Positions 9,783 through 18,738 of a stretch of DNA of 64,000 nucleotides are shown piece after piece; the stretch's first letter is position 1, and each line of letters starts with the position of its first letter. The stretch covers positions 2,542,501-2,606,500 of the forward strand of contig NZ_JAIHOO010000001.1 in assembly GCF_019733395.1 (NCBI RefSeq), given 5' to 3'. Under the pieces are notes generated by a model. That model did not search any database. It had not been told where the DNA came from and saw only the letters and a list, made by a program, of their open reading frames with translations. The DNA comes from Lysobacter sp. BMK333-48F3 (lineage in GTDB: Bacteria; Pseudomonadota; Gammaproteobacteria; Xanthomonadales; Xanthomonadaceae). The position numbers and the translations under genes were made by a program.

Positions 9783-10376
9783 TCAGGCGAACAGGGGGGA
9801 GCGGTGGTCGTGGGTGGCGCTCTCGGTGCAGACCGCATCGAGGGCGACGTCCCAGTCGGCGGCGTCGAGCGCGTCGACGCGCTGCAGTTCGAAGGCGGCG
9901 CCGACCAGCCACGGCGGCGCCGGGCCGCGTTGGCGGAAGGCGAAGCTGCGATCGTACCAGCCGGCGCCCATGCCGAGCCGGTGGCCGCGGCGGTCGAAGC
10001 CGACCAGCGGCACCACCACCAGGTTCATCTGCTCGGGCTCGAGCAGCGAGGTCGCGGCCAGCTCCGGCTCGGGAATGCCGTAGCGATTCGGGCTGAGCGG
10101 GTCGCCCGGGCGCCAGGGCGCGAAGCGCAGGCGCAGGTCGTCGTGCAGCACCGGCAGGCAGTACACGCAGTCCGGCGGCAGGCCCAGCTGCCAGGCGTGC
10201 AGGGCGATTTCGCCGTCCATCGCCCAGTAGCCGGCGACATAGCCCGAGCGCGGCGCGAACGGCAGCGCCAGCAGGCGCTCGGCCATGGCTTGCGCGCCGG
10301 CGATGCGGGCGGGGGCGGCGAGATTGCGCCGTTGCGCGCGCAGATCGCGCCGCAGCGTCGTACGGTCGGCCGTCAT
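9783..10376 (-). CDS. fau: 5-formyltetrahydrofolate cyclo-ligase
   Basis: A 197-residue enzyme converting 5-formyl-THF to 5,10-methenyl-THF with ATP. The diagnostic motif RLGMGAGWYDRSF is present in the C-terminal half (family GxGxGxYD), as are PLVGFDRRG and GYWAMDGEI. The start MTADRTTLRRDLR matches family length; a frame 13 codons longer exists but adds only Arg/Pro-rich sequence. Position downstream of 6S RNA and zapA on the same strand repeats the E. coli zapA-ssrS-fau order. Confidence 0.93.
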   Translation of the reverse strand: MTADRTTLRRDLRAQRRNLAAPARIAGAQAMAERLLALPFAPRSGYVAGYWAMDGEIALHAWQLGLPPDCVYCLPVLHDDLRLRFAPWRPGDPLSPNRYGIPEPELAATSLLEPEQMNLVVVPLVGFDRRGHRLGMGAGWYDRSFAFRQRGPAPPWLVGAAFELQRVDALDAADWDVALDAVCTESATHDHRSPLFA

Positions 10377-10420
10377 TCGGCGCTCGGTCCTGGTTGGGCG
10401 CGGCGCACGGGCCACAGAGA

Positions 10421-10459
10421 AACGGGCGCGAAATCACGCTGGGTGACGTCGCGCCCGTT
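10421..10459 (-). terminator. Hairpin after 6S RNA
   Basis: On the minus strand AACGGGCGCGA and TCGCGCCCGTT form a perfect 11-bp stem with a 17-nt loop, followed by TCTCTG. It lies just past the 3' end of 6S RNA and before fau, so it could end the short RNA while letting some transcription reach fau. Confidence 0.5.
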
Positions 10460-10469
10460 CCGGGAAAAG

Positions 10470-10620
10470 TAGTCCTCCGCCAATGACGATGCGTGCGAAA
10501 CGACCTTGAACCCGGGGTTCAAGTGGGGACGCTTGGCGGCCTTCGGGCTTCCCGCTGCTAGGCGGACTTGCACTCCGGGCCTCCGTTGCGCCCCCGTGGT
10601 CGTCATTAAGGGACAAGGCG
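10470..10620 (-). ncRNA. ssrS: 6S RNA
   Basis: Called from synteny and structure. The segment lies between zapA and fau on their strand, as in E. coli. Its ends pair (AAUGACGA at 10607-10600 with UCGUCAUU at 10489-10482). Near the 3' side it carries the palindromic UUGAACCCCGGGUUCAA segment, matching the UUGAACCAAGGGUUCAA element of E. coli 6S. 6S RNA mimics an open promoter and sequesters sigma70 RNA polymerase in stationary phase. Length (about 150 nt) is slightly short, so the mature ends may extend 10-20 nt each way. Confidence 0.8.
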
Positions 10621-10786
10621 AATGTTTGCGCACGCCGTCGCGCACAGCAGAGGACGTGCGCGCAGTATAGCGCGCATGCCGCGCCGATGCCGCCCCCGCT
10701 CGTCGGCGACGCTGCGTTGCGATTCATGTGCTTGATACGCGCGCATGCGCGGATGAACGGGACGCGGCGCAACGCCGCGGCGGGAA

Positions 10787-11092
10787 TCAGCGGATCGCGG
10801 CGTCGAACAGGCTGTCGAGCTTGCGGTGCAGCTCGTCGAGCGTGCGCGAGAGTTCGCGATCGCGCTGATCGCCTTCGCCGCGCAACTGTTGCAGTTCGTG
10901 GGCGAAATTCAGCGCCGCCAGCACCGCGACCCGGTCCAGCGCGGCCATCCGGTTGCTGCCGCGGATCTCGCGCATCTTGCTGTCGAGCATGCGCGCGGCG
11001 GCGAGCAGTTGGTCGCGTTCGGCGGGTTCGCAGCCGACGGTGTACTCGCGATCGAGCAGGCGGATGCTGACGGCTTCGCTGGTCGTGCTCAT
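10787..11092 (-). CDS. zapA: Cell division protein ZapA
   Basis: A 101-residue protein that bundles FtsZ filaments at the division ring. Visible family features are the N-terminal VSIRLLDREYTVGC strand pair, then RDQLLAAARMLDSKMREIR and a long C-terminal coiled coil (about 55-95) with NFAHELQQL. Length is typical. It starts 8 nt after the upstream zapB-like gene, so the pair is one transcript, with 6S RNA following. Confidence 0.93.
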   Translation of the reverse strand: MSTTSEAVSIRLLDREYTVGCEPAERDQLLAAARMLDSKMREIRGSNRMAALDRVAVLAALNFAHELQQLRGEGDQRDRELSRTLDELHRKLDSLFDAAIR

Positions 11093-11100
11093 CGGTGCGT

Positions 11101-11322
11101 TCAGGTGTGCTGTTCGAGCGATTTGAGGCGCGCGATCATCGCCTCGACGCGGGTCCGGGCCTGCTCGTTCTTGGCCAGCAGGGCCGAACGTTCGCCGACC
11201 AGTTGCTCCTGCTGCTGGCGCAGGCTGCGGTTCTCCTCGCTGAGCCGGCGCACGCGGTCGCCGAGCTCGTCGACGCGGGCGACCAGCGACTGCAGTTCGG
11301 CGATCAGTTCGGCGCGGTCCAT
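11101..11322 (-). CDS. Small coiled-coil protein, TIGR02449/ZapB-like
   Basis: 73 residues from MDRAELIAELQ, almost all heptad coiled coil (LVARVDELGDRVRRLSEENR) ending LKSLEQHT. The start at 11322 is chosen over one 12 codons upstream, which adds only a non-helical PAPACHRAG leader. Position directly before zapA and the composition match the small partner found next to zapA in Xanthomonads. A division role analogous to ZapB is inference. Confidence 0.8.
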   Translation of the reverse strand: MDRAELIAELQSLVARVDELGDRVRRLSEENRSLRQQQEQLVGERSALLAKNEQARTRVEAMIARLKSLEQHT

Positions 11323-11370
11323 CCCGGCACGATGGCAGGCCGGGGCGGGGGCGGTCAAGGCGTTGGTGGG

Positions 11371-11590
11371 AATGGGGCGGGAATCGGGAATGGGGAATGG
11401 GGAATGGGGAATCGGTCAGGTGCCGGAGGGGGCGGTGCGAAGGCGTGGGGAAAGCGGGGTGCCGGCATTCGCGCCAGTTGGTGCGACGAAGACAGCGGCC
11501 AGCGCTGTTCTCGCCTCTCCAATGGCCAGCCAACCCGCTCTGCCCCCCGATTCCCTATTCCCGATTCCCGATTCCCCATTCGCCATTCCC
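11371..11590. repeat. Heptamer array pair with 130-nt insert
   Basis: GGGAATS units at 11371-11412 and inverted units at 11548-11590, separated by about 135 nt of unique sequence. The right arm ends 4 nt before the stop codon of the large sensor gene, so the array forms the whole 3' flank of that gene. Confidence 0.85.
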
Positions 11591-11593
11591 GCC

Positions 11594-14500
11594 CTACCTG
11601 ACCGCCCGCACGCTCTGCGGCGGCTGCCACTGCTGGATGAAGGCCAGGCAGTCGTCGGCTTCCAGCGGGCGCGCCAGCCAGTAGCCCTGGATCTCGTCGC
11701 AGCCGTGGTTGCGCAGGAACTCCATCTGCTCTTCCAGCTCCACGCCCTCGGCGACCACGTTCAGGCCCAGCGAGTGGGCCATGGTGATGACCGTGCTGGT
11801 GATCGCCTCGTCGTCGGGGTCGCGGGTCAGGTCGCCGATGAACTCCTTGTCGATCTTCAGCGTGTTGATCGGCAGGCGCTTGAGGTAGGCCAGCGAGGAA
11901 TAACCGGTGCCGAAGTCGTCCACCGCCAGGGCCACGCCGAGTTCGCGCAGCGCCTGCATGATGTTGGAGGTGTGCGCGGCGTTGGCCATGACCACGGTTT
12001 CGGTCAGTTCCAGCTCCAGCCGCCACGGCGGGATGCCGCTTTCGCTGAGCGCGCGCGCCACCATCTTCGGCAGGTCGCCGCGCAGCAGCTGGATCGCCGA
12101 GACGTTGACCGACACCGACAGCTGGTCCAGCCCGTGCAGGCGCCATTGGCGCAGGCGGCTGCAGGCCTCGCGCATCGCCCATTCGCCGATCTCCAGAATC
12201 AGCCCGCTTTCTTCGGCCAGCGGAATGAACTGGGTCGGCGGGATGTTGCCGTACTCGGCGCTGTTCCAGCGCAGCAGCGCTTCCACGCCGGTGATGCGCG
12301 CCTCCGGCAGCGACAGCCGCGGCTGGAACACCAGGCGCAGCTCGTTGCGGTCCAGCACCTTGCGCAGCGCCGCCGAAATGGTCGCGCGCTGGCGGATCTC
12401 GATGTCCATCGCCTCGGTGTAGCGCATGAAGGTGCGCCGGCCGGCGGCCTTGGCCTGGTACATCGCGGTGTCGGCGTGCTTGAGCAGGTCGGTCGGCACC
12501 TGGGCGTGGTCGGGGTAGAGACTGATGCCGATCGACGGCGAGATCGCCACGTCGTGGCGCTCGTCGAAGTCCAGCGGCGCCTCGAAGGCCTTGATCAGGC
12601 GGCGCGCGACCTCTTCGGCCTGTTCCGGCGTCTCCAGGTTTTCCAGCACCACGGTGAACTCGTCGCCGCCGAGCCGGGCCACGGTGTGTTCGGCGCCGAC
12701 GGTTTCCTGCAGCCGCACCGCCGCGGCGCGCAGGATGCGGTCGCCGGCGGCGTGGCCGAGCGAGTCGTTGATGTCCTTGAACCGGTCCAGGTCGAGGAAC
12801 AGCAGGGCGATGCGGTGGCCGTGCCGGCGCGCGCGCACGATCGCCCGCGACAGCCGTTCCGACAGCAGGGTGCGGTTGGGCAGGCTGGTCAGGGTGTCGT
12901 AGTTGGCCAGGTAGCGCAGCTCCTGCTCGGCGCGCTTCTGGTCGGTGATGTCGGTCAGCACCGCGACGTAGTGGCCGCGCTGGCCGCTGCTGTCGAGCAC
13001 GATCGAGGCCTGCAGCCAGCACAGGAATTCGTTGCCGTCCTTGCGCTGCTGCCAGATCTCGCCCGACCAGCGGCCGCTGCGCTGCAGTTCGTCGCGCATG
13101 TCGCTGTAGAACTCCGGGTCGTGCTGGCGGCTGTCGAGCAGGCCGGTGGTCTGGCCGATGACTTCGTGCTCGGGATAGCCGGTCATGCGCGAGAACGCCG
13201 GATTGATCGAGACGAACACGAAGTCGCGGTCGAACACCGCCACCGCTTCGGCCATCGAACGCAGCACTTCGCTGGAGATGCGCCGTTCGCGTTCGGCGCT
13301 GCGTACCGCGGTGACGTCGCGGCCGGTGCCGGCCACGCGCACCGGCTGGCCTTCGGCGTCGCGCTCGACCACCCGGCCGCGGGCGCGGATCCAGCCCCAG
13401 TCGCCCTTGGGCGTGCGCATGCGGTGCTCGGACAGGAACAGCGCGGCGTCGCCGTCCAGGTGCTTGCGCAGCAGCTCGGTCACCCGCGGCAGGTCGTCGG
13501 GATGGATCTCGTGATCGTTGGCGACGTCGGCCTGCACGCCGATTTCGGGCGAGGCGGCGTTCTGGTCGTCGACCCGCATCCGGTGCAGTTCGCGCCGTTT
13601 GAGATCGTAGTCCCAGAACTGTTCGCCGGATGCCCACAACGCCAGCTTCAGGCGCTCCTCGCGCTCGCGGATCTGGGCGAAGTAGCCGCGTTCGCGCTGG
13701 CGCGCGCGGTGCCAGCGCCAGCCGAAACTAAGCAGCATCGCCAAGGCCGCCAGCGCGGCCGCGGTGATCGCCAGCGGGTGCCGCCACAGCGGCGGGTCGA
13801 CGCTGACCGGAATGTGCAGTTCCTGGGTGTTCCAGACCCCGTCGCGGTTGGTCGACTGGGCGCGGAACAGGTAGCGGCCGGGCGGCAGGCGGGTGTAGGT
13901 GATGTCCTGGCGCGGGCCGTTGTCGACCCAGTCGCGGTCGAAGCCTTCCATGCGGTAGCGATAGCGCATGCCGCTGTTGGGGCCGTAGTCGAGCGCGCCG
14001 ATGCGCAGGCGCAGGATGCCGGCGCCGTCGGGAATTTCCAGTTGGGTCGACTGCCACAGCACGCTGGCGCCGGCGCTGGTGTCCGAACCGATCCAGGCGC
14101 CGAGCAGGCGCACCGGCGGGGTGTAGCGCGAATCGGCGATCCGGGTCGGGTCGAACAGGTTCAGGCCGCGCACGCCGCCGAAGGCGAGCCGGCCGTCGTT
14201 GAGGCCGGCGACCGCGCCGGCGTTGAATTCCAGGTCCTGCAGGCCGTCGGCCAGGCCGTAGCGGCGCACCAGCGAGGCGCCGCTGTCGAAGCGCAGGATG
14301 CCGGCGTCGGTGCCCAGCCACAGCCGTCCGGCGGGGCGCTCGGCGATCGAGAACACCACCGGCACCGGATGCTCGCCGAGCACCTGGGCCAGCGGGTGCT
14401 CGAAGCGGATCCGGCCGTCGGCGCTTTCGACCGCCCGGCTCAGGCCGGCCTGGGTGCCGACCCAGATCGCGCCGTCGGCGGACTGGTGCAGGGCGCGGAC

Positions 14501-16162
14501 GAAGTTGCCGGGCAGGCTGTCGGCTTCGTCGATGGCGTGGCGGTAGTGGCGCAGATAGCCGGTGGCCGGGTCGAGCAGGTCCAGGCCGTCGCCGGTGCCG
14601 AGCCAGATCCGGCCGCGGCGGTCTTCCAGCACCGCATTGACGCGCGGGTGGCTGAGCGCCTTGGGGTCGCCCTCGCGATAGGCGTAGCGGACCACCGCGC
14701 CGGTCTGCGGCAGATAGCGCAGCGCGCCCTGGTCGTCGCTGCCGAGCCAGACGCTGCCGTCGCGGCCGAAACCGATCGCGCGCAGGGCGATCTCGCCCTG
14801 GCCGCCCAGGTCGATGCGCTCGATCCGGCGGCTGACCGGATCCAACCGCAGCAGGCCGCGGCCGGTCGCCAGCCACAGTTTTTCGACCGCGGTCACCGGC
14901 GCGTTGGCCGGGCGCGGCTCGCGCGCGATCGCGGCGATCCGGCGCGCCGCCGGATCGGCCGGCAACAGCGCGGTCATGTCCTCGAAGCGGTCGTGGCTCA
15001 GGTCGTAGCGGCGCAGCTGGTGGCTGTCGGTGGCGATCCACAGCGCCCCGGTCTCGTCCTGGGCCAGGCCGCGGATGCTGGCGTCGGAGGCGGCGCCGCC
15101 GTCGTGGTCGTTCAGGTCGAGCACGTAGCTGAAGCGGGTGCCGCGCGGGTCGGCGACGGCGACGCCGCGGTACTGGCCGCCGGCCCAGAGCAGGCCGCCG
15201 TGATCGATCATCAGCGCATCGACCGTGTCCTCGGGCAGGGTCGCGTCGATGCCGCGCTCGGCGTGCACGCGCTGGGTCTGGCCGCTGTCGGGGTCGTGCC
15301 GGTACAGGCCGTTGCCGTAGCCGGAGATCCAGACCCGCTGGTCCGGTGCCTCGACCAGGGCGCGCGCGTCGCGCAGCGTGGCCAGGGCTTCGTCCTCGAC
15401 TTTGACCAAGATGCCGGTGCGGCCGTCGAGCCGGTACAGGCCGTCGACGGCGCCGGCCCAGAGCCGGCCGCGGCGGTCGATCAGCAGGCTGCGCAGCGGC
15501 TTGCCGGCGCCGATCCGCTCGACCTTGCCGTTGGCCAGGATCCGGTGCAGGCCGGCGGCGCTGGCGAACCAGGCGCTGCCGTCGCGGGCCAGGGCCAGCG
15601 ACTGCCACGGCGATTGCCGGGCCAGGTCGCCGGGCAGGGCCAGGATCAGCTCGCGCGCGCCGCTGCGCGGGTCCATCCGCTCCAGGCCGGCAAGGGTGCC
15701 GATCAGCAGCGAATCGCGCCACGGCAGCAGCGAGACCACCTGGCGCCCGGCCTGCGAGTCCGGCGGTTCATAGCGATGAATGCTGCCGCTGGCCAGGTCG
15801 AGCCGGGCCAGGTACTCGGAATGGGTGCCGATCCACATCGCCCGCTGCCCGTCCAGGGCCAAGGCGGTGACGTAGCTGTCGGGCAGGCTGGCCGGGTCGC
15901 GCGGGTCGTGGCGATAGGCGACGTAGCGCTGGCCGTCGTAACGGTGCAGGCCGCCCTGGGTGCCGACCCAGACGAAGCCGTGCACGTCCTGGGCGAAGGC
16001 GGTGACCGAGTTCTGGCTCAGGCCCAGGTCGCTGCCCAGGCGCGAGAAATAGAAATCGCGGGTGACCGCCGCCGCAGGCTGCGGCGACGCCGCCGTGCAC
16101 AGCAGCAGGGCGGACAAGGCGGCGGTCAGCAGGGCGGCGGGGAAAGAGGAACGCACGGACAC
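11594..16162 (-). CDS. Beta-propeller sensor diguanylate cyclase/phosphodiesterase
   Basis: A 1522-residue inner-membrane sensor. A signal-peptide-like start (VSVRSSFPAALLTAAL) is followed by about 700 residues of two-component-regulator propeller repeats (patterns such as GLWVGT, DRRGRLWAGA), a Y_Y_Y module (about 725-790), one transmembrane helix near 800, two PAS domains (about 835-1090), GGDEF with intact GGDEF near 1165, and EAL with intact EALLR near 1294 and DDFGTGYSSL. Both output motifs are intact, so it could make or degrade c-di-GMP. The propeller presumably senses a periplasmic ligand. The GTG at 16162 is chosen because it opens the signal peptide; an ATG at 16288 would add a charged 42-residue leader. 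It stands alone, divergent from ygfB. Confidence 0.92.
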   Translation of the reverse strand: MSVRSSFPAALLTAALSALLLCTAASPQPAAAVTRDFYFSRLGSDLGLSQNSVTAFAQDVHGFVWVGTQGGLHRYDGQRYVAYRHDPRDPASLPDSYVTALALDGQRAMWIGTHSEYLARLDLASGSIHRYEPPDSQAGRQVVSLLPWRDSLLIGTLAGLERMDPRSGARELILALPGDLARQSPWQSLALARDGSAWFASAAGLHRILANGKVERIGAGKPLRSLLIDRRGRLWAGAVDGLYRLDGRTGILVKVEDEALATLRDARALVEAPDQRVWISGYGNGLYRHDPDSGQTQRVHAERGIDATLPEDTVDALMIDHGGLLWAGGQYRGVAVADPRGTRFSYVLDLNDHDGGAASDASIRGLAQDETGALWIATDSHQLRRYDLSHDRFEDMTALLPADPAARRIAAIAREPRPANAPVTAVEKLWLATGRGLLRLDPVSRRIERIDLGGQGEIALRAIGFGRDGSVWLGSDDQGALRYLPQTGAVVRYAYREGDPKALSHPRVNAVLEDRRGRIWLGTGDGLDLLDPATGYLRHYRHAIDEADSLPGNFVRALHQSADGAIWVGTQAGLSRAVESADGRIRFEHPLAQVLGEHPVPVVFSIAERPAGRLWLGTDAGILRFDSGASLVRRYGLADGLQDLEFNAGAVAGLNDGRLAFGGVRGLNLFDPTRIADSRYTPPVRLLGAWIGSDTSAGASVLWQSTQLEIPDGAGILRLRIGALDYGPNSGMRYRYRMEGFDRDWVDNGPRQDITYTRLPPGRYLFRAQSTNRDGVWNTQELHIPVSVDPPLWRHPLAITAAALAALAMLLSFGWRWHRARQRERGYFAQIREREERLKLALWASGEQFWDYDLKRRELHRMRVDDQNAASPEIGVQADVANDHEIHPDDLPRVTELLRKHLDGDAALFLSEHRMRTPKGDWGWIRARGRVVERDAEGQPVRVAGTGRDVTAVRSAERERRISSEVLRSMAEAVAVFDRDFVFVSINPAFSRMTGYPEHEVIGQTTGLLDSRQHDPEFYSDMRDELQRSGRWSGEIWQQRKDGNEFLCWLQASIVLDSSGQRGHYVAVLTDITDQKRAEQELRYLANYDTLTSLPNRTLLSERLSRAIVRARRHGHRIALLFLDLDRFKDINDSLGHAAGDRILRAAAVRLQETVGAEHTVARLGGDEFTVVLENLETPEQAEEVARRLIKAFEAPLDFDERHDVAISPSIGISLYPDHAQVPTDLLKHADTAMYQAKAAGRRTFMRYTEAMDIEIRQRATISAALRKVLDRNELRLVFQPRLSLPEARITGVEALLRWNSAEYGNIPPTQFIPLAEESGLILEIGEWAMREACSRLRQWRLHGLDQLSVSVNVSAIQLLRGDLPKMVARALSESGIPPWRLELELTETVVMANAAHTSNIMQALRELGVALAVDDFGTGYSSLAYLKRLPINTLKIDKEFIGDLTRDPDDEAITSTVITMAHSLGLNVVAEGVELEEQMEFLRNHGCDEIQGYWLARPLEADDCLAFIQQWQPPQSVRAVR

Positions 16163-16408
16163 CGTCGCGTGAGACGCAAGAGCCGCAGTGTAGGCAGGCG
16201 CCGATGGCGGCAACAAGCGTTGCGACCCGGTTTCGCGCCCGATCGCACGCTCGGGGCCGCAGCGGTGCGAGGGCGGGGTTTTGCCCATCCTGGCGCGGAT
16301 CGGCCGGAGGCGGGGCGTCCGCCGTCCGCGGAGCGCGCGCGGCCGCGACGGCGCGCCGCTTCCGCCCCGCGTTGTTAAACTGCCGGCGACTCCCCCGACC
16401 TGAAGCCC

Positions 16409-16957
16409 GTGGCCGCGACCGAACTGCCCCCGTTGTCCGAAGTCGATGCCGAGAGCCGCCGTCTCTCGCTCGCCGCCTCCGCCTCCGAATTGCACGGCGC
16501 CCTGTGCGGCTGGCTGGCCGGCGGCGGCGCGTCGGTGCGCGAATGGCCGGCGAAAGTGCTGGCCGACGATGCCGTGGCCACGCCGGAAGAGCGCGGCCCG
16601 CTTGACCGCTTACGCCTGGCCAGCGCCGCCCAGCTCGGCGACCGCAGCTTCGGTTTCGATCTGTTGCTGCCCGACGCCGAGGCCTCGCTGTCCGAGCGCA
16701 GCGGCGCCCTGTTCGACTGGTGCCGCGGCTTCCTCGGCGGCTTCGGCCTGTCGGCCGGCGCAGCGCCGACCCTGTCGGAGGAAAGCCGCGAGGCCCTGGG
16801 CGACCTGGCCCGGTTGGCCGCCGCCGCGCCGCAGGACGACGGCGACGAAGAGGACGAGGAGGCGCTGACCGAGATCGAGGAATTCGTCCGCATCGTCGCC
16901 CTGCTGCTGCACGGCGACGTGGCGATGGCGGCCCAGCACCGGCAGCGGCTGAACTGA
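16409..16957 (+). CDS. ygfB: UPF0149 family protein YgfB
   Basis: 182 residues from a GTG. Features of the YgfB/YecA family are LHGALCGWLAGGG near 27-39, FDWCRGFLGGFGL near 102-114 and an acidic stretch DDGDEEDEEALTEIEEF near 143-159 before the last helix. Function is poorly defined in the family. Directly upstream of pepP with a 1-nt gap, as in E. coli, so the two are certainly cotranscribed. Confidence 0.92.
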   Translation: MAATELPPLSEVDAESRRLSLAASASELHGALCGWLAGGGASVREWPAKVLADDAVATPEERGPLDRLRLASAAQLGDRSFGFDLLLPDAEASLSERSGALFDWCRGFLGGFGLSAGAAPTLSEESREALGDLARLAAAAPQDDGDEEDEEALTEIEEFVRIVALLLHGDVAMAAQHRQRLN

Positions 16958-16958
16958 C

Positions 16959-18293
16959 ATGCACACCGCGTTGACCATGCCGGGCAAGGCCTACGCGCGG
17001 CGGCGCAAGCAGCTGATGGAACTGACCGGCGACGACGCGATCGTGATCGTGCCCTCGGCGGTCGAGCGCATCCGCAGCCGCGACACCCACTACCCGTTCC
17101 GGCAGGACTCCGACCTCAGCTACCTGACCGGCTTTCCCGAGCCGGACGCGGTGCTGGTGCTGGTGCCCGGCCGGCGCCATGGCGAGACCCTGCTGTTCTG
17201 CCGCGAACGCGACGCCGAGCGCGAGGCCTGGGACGGACCGCGCTACGGGCCGGAAGGCGCGGTCGAGGCGTTCGGCCTGGACGATGCCTATCCGATCGCC
17301 GACCTCGACGACATCCTGCCGGGCCTGCTCGAAGGCCGCTCGCGGGTCTACTACCACTTCGGCCGCGACGTCGAATTCGATCTCAAGCTGATCGGCTGGC
17401 TCAACCGGGTCCGGGCGATGGTGCGCCAGGGCGCGCAGCCGCCGCACGAATTCCTCGAGCTCGGCCATGTGCTCGACGAACTGCGTCTGTTCAAGGACCG
17501 CGACGAGCTGCGCTTCATGCAGCGCGCCGCCGACATCAGCGTGCTCGCCCACGAGGCGGCGATGGCCGCGGCGCGGCCGGGCCTGCACGAGTACGAGTTG
17601 CAGGCCGAGATCGAGGCGGTGTTCCGCCGTCACGACGCCGAATCGGCCTACGGCAGCATCGTCGGCGCCGGCCACAACGCCTGCGTGCTGCACTATCGCG
17701 CCAACAGCGCGCCGATCCGCGACGGCGACCTGGTCCTGATCGACGCCGGCGCCGAGTACCGCGGCTATGCCGCCGACATCACCCGCACCTTTCCGGTCAA
17801 CGGCCGTTTCAGCCCGGAGCAGCGCGCGCTGCACGACCTGGTCGGCGCGGCGCAGGCCGCAGCGCTGGCCCAGGCGCGGCCCGGCGTGGCCTACGAGGCC
17901 GGCCATCTGGCCGCGGTCGAAACCCTGACCGAGGGCCTGCTGCGGCTGGGCCTGCTCAAGGGCAAGCTGGAAAAGAACCTGGCCGAGGGCCATTACAAGC
18001 GCTTCTACCGGCACAAGACAGGGCACTGGCTGGGCCTGGACGTGCACGACGTCGGCGAGTACCGCATCGACGGCGAATCGCGGCTGCTCGAACCGGGCAT
18101 GGTGTTCACCATCGAACCGGGCCTGTATGTCGGCGCCGACGACACCACGGTGGAGCCGAAGTGGCGCGGCATCGGCATCCGCACCGAGGACGACGTGCTG
18201 GTGACCAAGGCCGGCCACGAGGTGCTGACCGACCGCCTGGCGCGCAGCGCCGACGAGATCGAGGCGCTGATGGGGCGCCGGCGCGCGGCTTGA
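16959..18293 (+). CDS. pepP: Xaa-Pro aminopeptidase P
   Basis: A 444-residue cytosolic metallopeptidase that removes an N-terminal residue preceding proline. The pita-bread metal ligands are present: LIDAGAEYRGYAADITRTFP (two Asp), GHWLGLDVHDVG (His), EPGMVFTIEPGLY and GIGIRTEDDVLV (two Glu). The N-terminal domain has the family pattern FRQDSDLSYLTGFPEP. Length matches E. coli PepP (441). It is the last gene of the ygfB-pepP transcript; ubiH, which follows in E. coli, is absent here and a repeat-rich gap takes its place. Confidence 0.96.
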   Translation: MHTALTMPGKAYARRRKQLMELTGDDAIVIVPSAVERIRSRDTHYPFRQDSDLSYLTGFPEPDAVLVLVPGRRHGETLLFCRERDAEREAWDGPRYGPEGAVEAFGLDDAYPIADLDDILPGLLEGRSRVYYHFGRDVEFDLKLIGWLNRVRAMVRQGAQPPHEFLELGHVLDELRLFKDRDELRFMQRAADISVLAHEAAMAAARPGLHEYELQAEIEAVFRRHDAESAYGSIVGAGHNACVLHYRANSAPIRDGDLVLIDAGAEYRGYAADITRTFPVNGRFSPEQRALHDLVGAAQAAALAQARPGVAYEAGHLAAVETLTEGLLRLGLLKGKLEKNLAEGHYKRFYRHKTGHWLGLDVHDVGEYRIDGESRLLEPGMVFTIEPGLYVGADDTTVEPKWRGIGIRTEDDVLVTKAGHEVLTDRLARSADEIEALMGRRRAA

Positions 18294-18337
18294 GGCGGGT
18301 AGGGTTGCGGAAGCGAGAGCAAGCGCGAGCGCGCGAG

Positions 18338-18380
18338 CAAAAGCAAATCCCCCCTGGCCCCCCTTTGTCAAAGGGGGGAA
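18338..18380. repeat. CCCCCCTTTG/CAAAGGGGGG palindrome element
   Basis: AGCAAATCCCCCC leads into a palindrome with 10-bp arms (18358-18367 and 18369-18378). The same element, inverted, occurs at 30911-30951 next to rpoZ. It is a dispersed element rather than a gene-specific site. Confidence 0.8.
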
Positions 18381-18432
18381 CAGCAGCAAGGGCCGCGCGG
18401 GGCGCATAGGCCGCAGGAGTGGCGCATGCGCT

Positions 18433-18568
18433 TGTGGGTCGGAGCGGCGTCCCACGGGATTTCCTCAGGTCACAAGCCGCGACCGCGATGCCGACGTCGC
18501 CGGTAAGAATCCGCAGCTCCTGTAGGAGCGGCGTCCCGCAGGGATTTCTTCCGGTCATGAGCCGCGAC
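18433..18568. repeat. Two TGTAGGAGCGGCG palindromic elements
   Basis: Each unit is about 50 bp: GGAGCGGCG, then CCC-CAGGGATTTC, then GGTCA-AAGCCGCGACC or a close variant. The outer parts (GCGGCG...) and the final GCCGCGACC can pair. Copies recur at 18684 (inverted), 20376, 20435 and 20522. Confidence 0.8.
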
Positions 18569-18738
18569 AATCGCAGCGATATACGCGAGCGCAGTGACCG
18601 AAGCCCGGACCTCAGGATTTTGCGCCGGTAACTCCCGTGTGAGCCTGGCTTCGGCAGGATGCCTGGTACTCACCGCTTCGCTCGGTCGCGGCTTGTGGTC
18701 GGAGGAAATCCCCGCGGAACGCCGGTGCTGCAAGACGG

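Larger units (their letters stand above)
18294..18738. other. Repeat-rich 445-nt gap after pepP
   Basis: No gene is seen. It holds the poly-C palindrome (18338-18380), two direct copies of the TGTAGGAGCGGCG element (about 18433-18483 and 18521-18568) and one inverted copy (about 18684-18733) that ends 5 nt before the lysR stop codon. Confidence 0.75.

Noticed and set aside
10826..16378. 1850-codon open frame opposite the propeller GGDEF-EAL gene
   Set aside because: Product is low-complexity Gln/Ala/Arg/Val without domains; it is the mirror of a high-GC coding strand.
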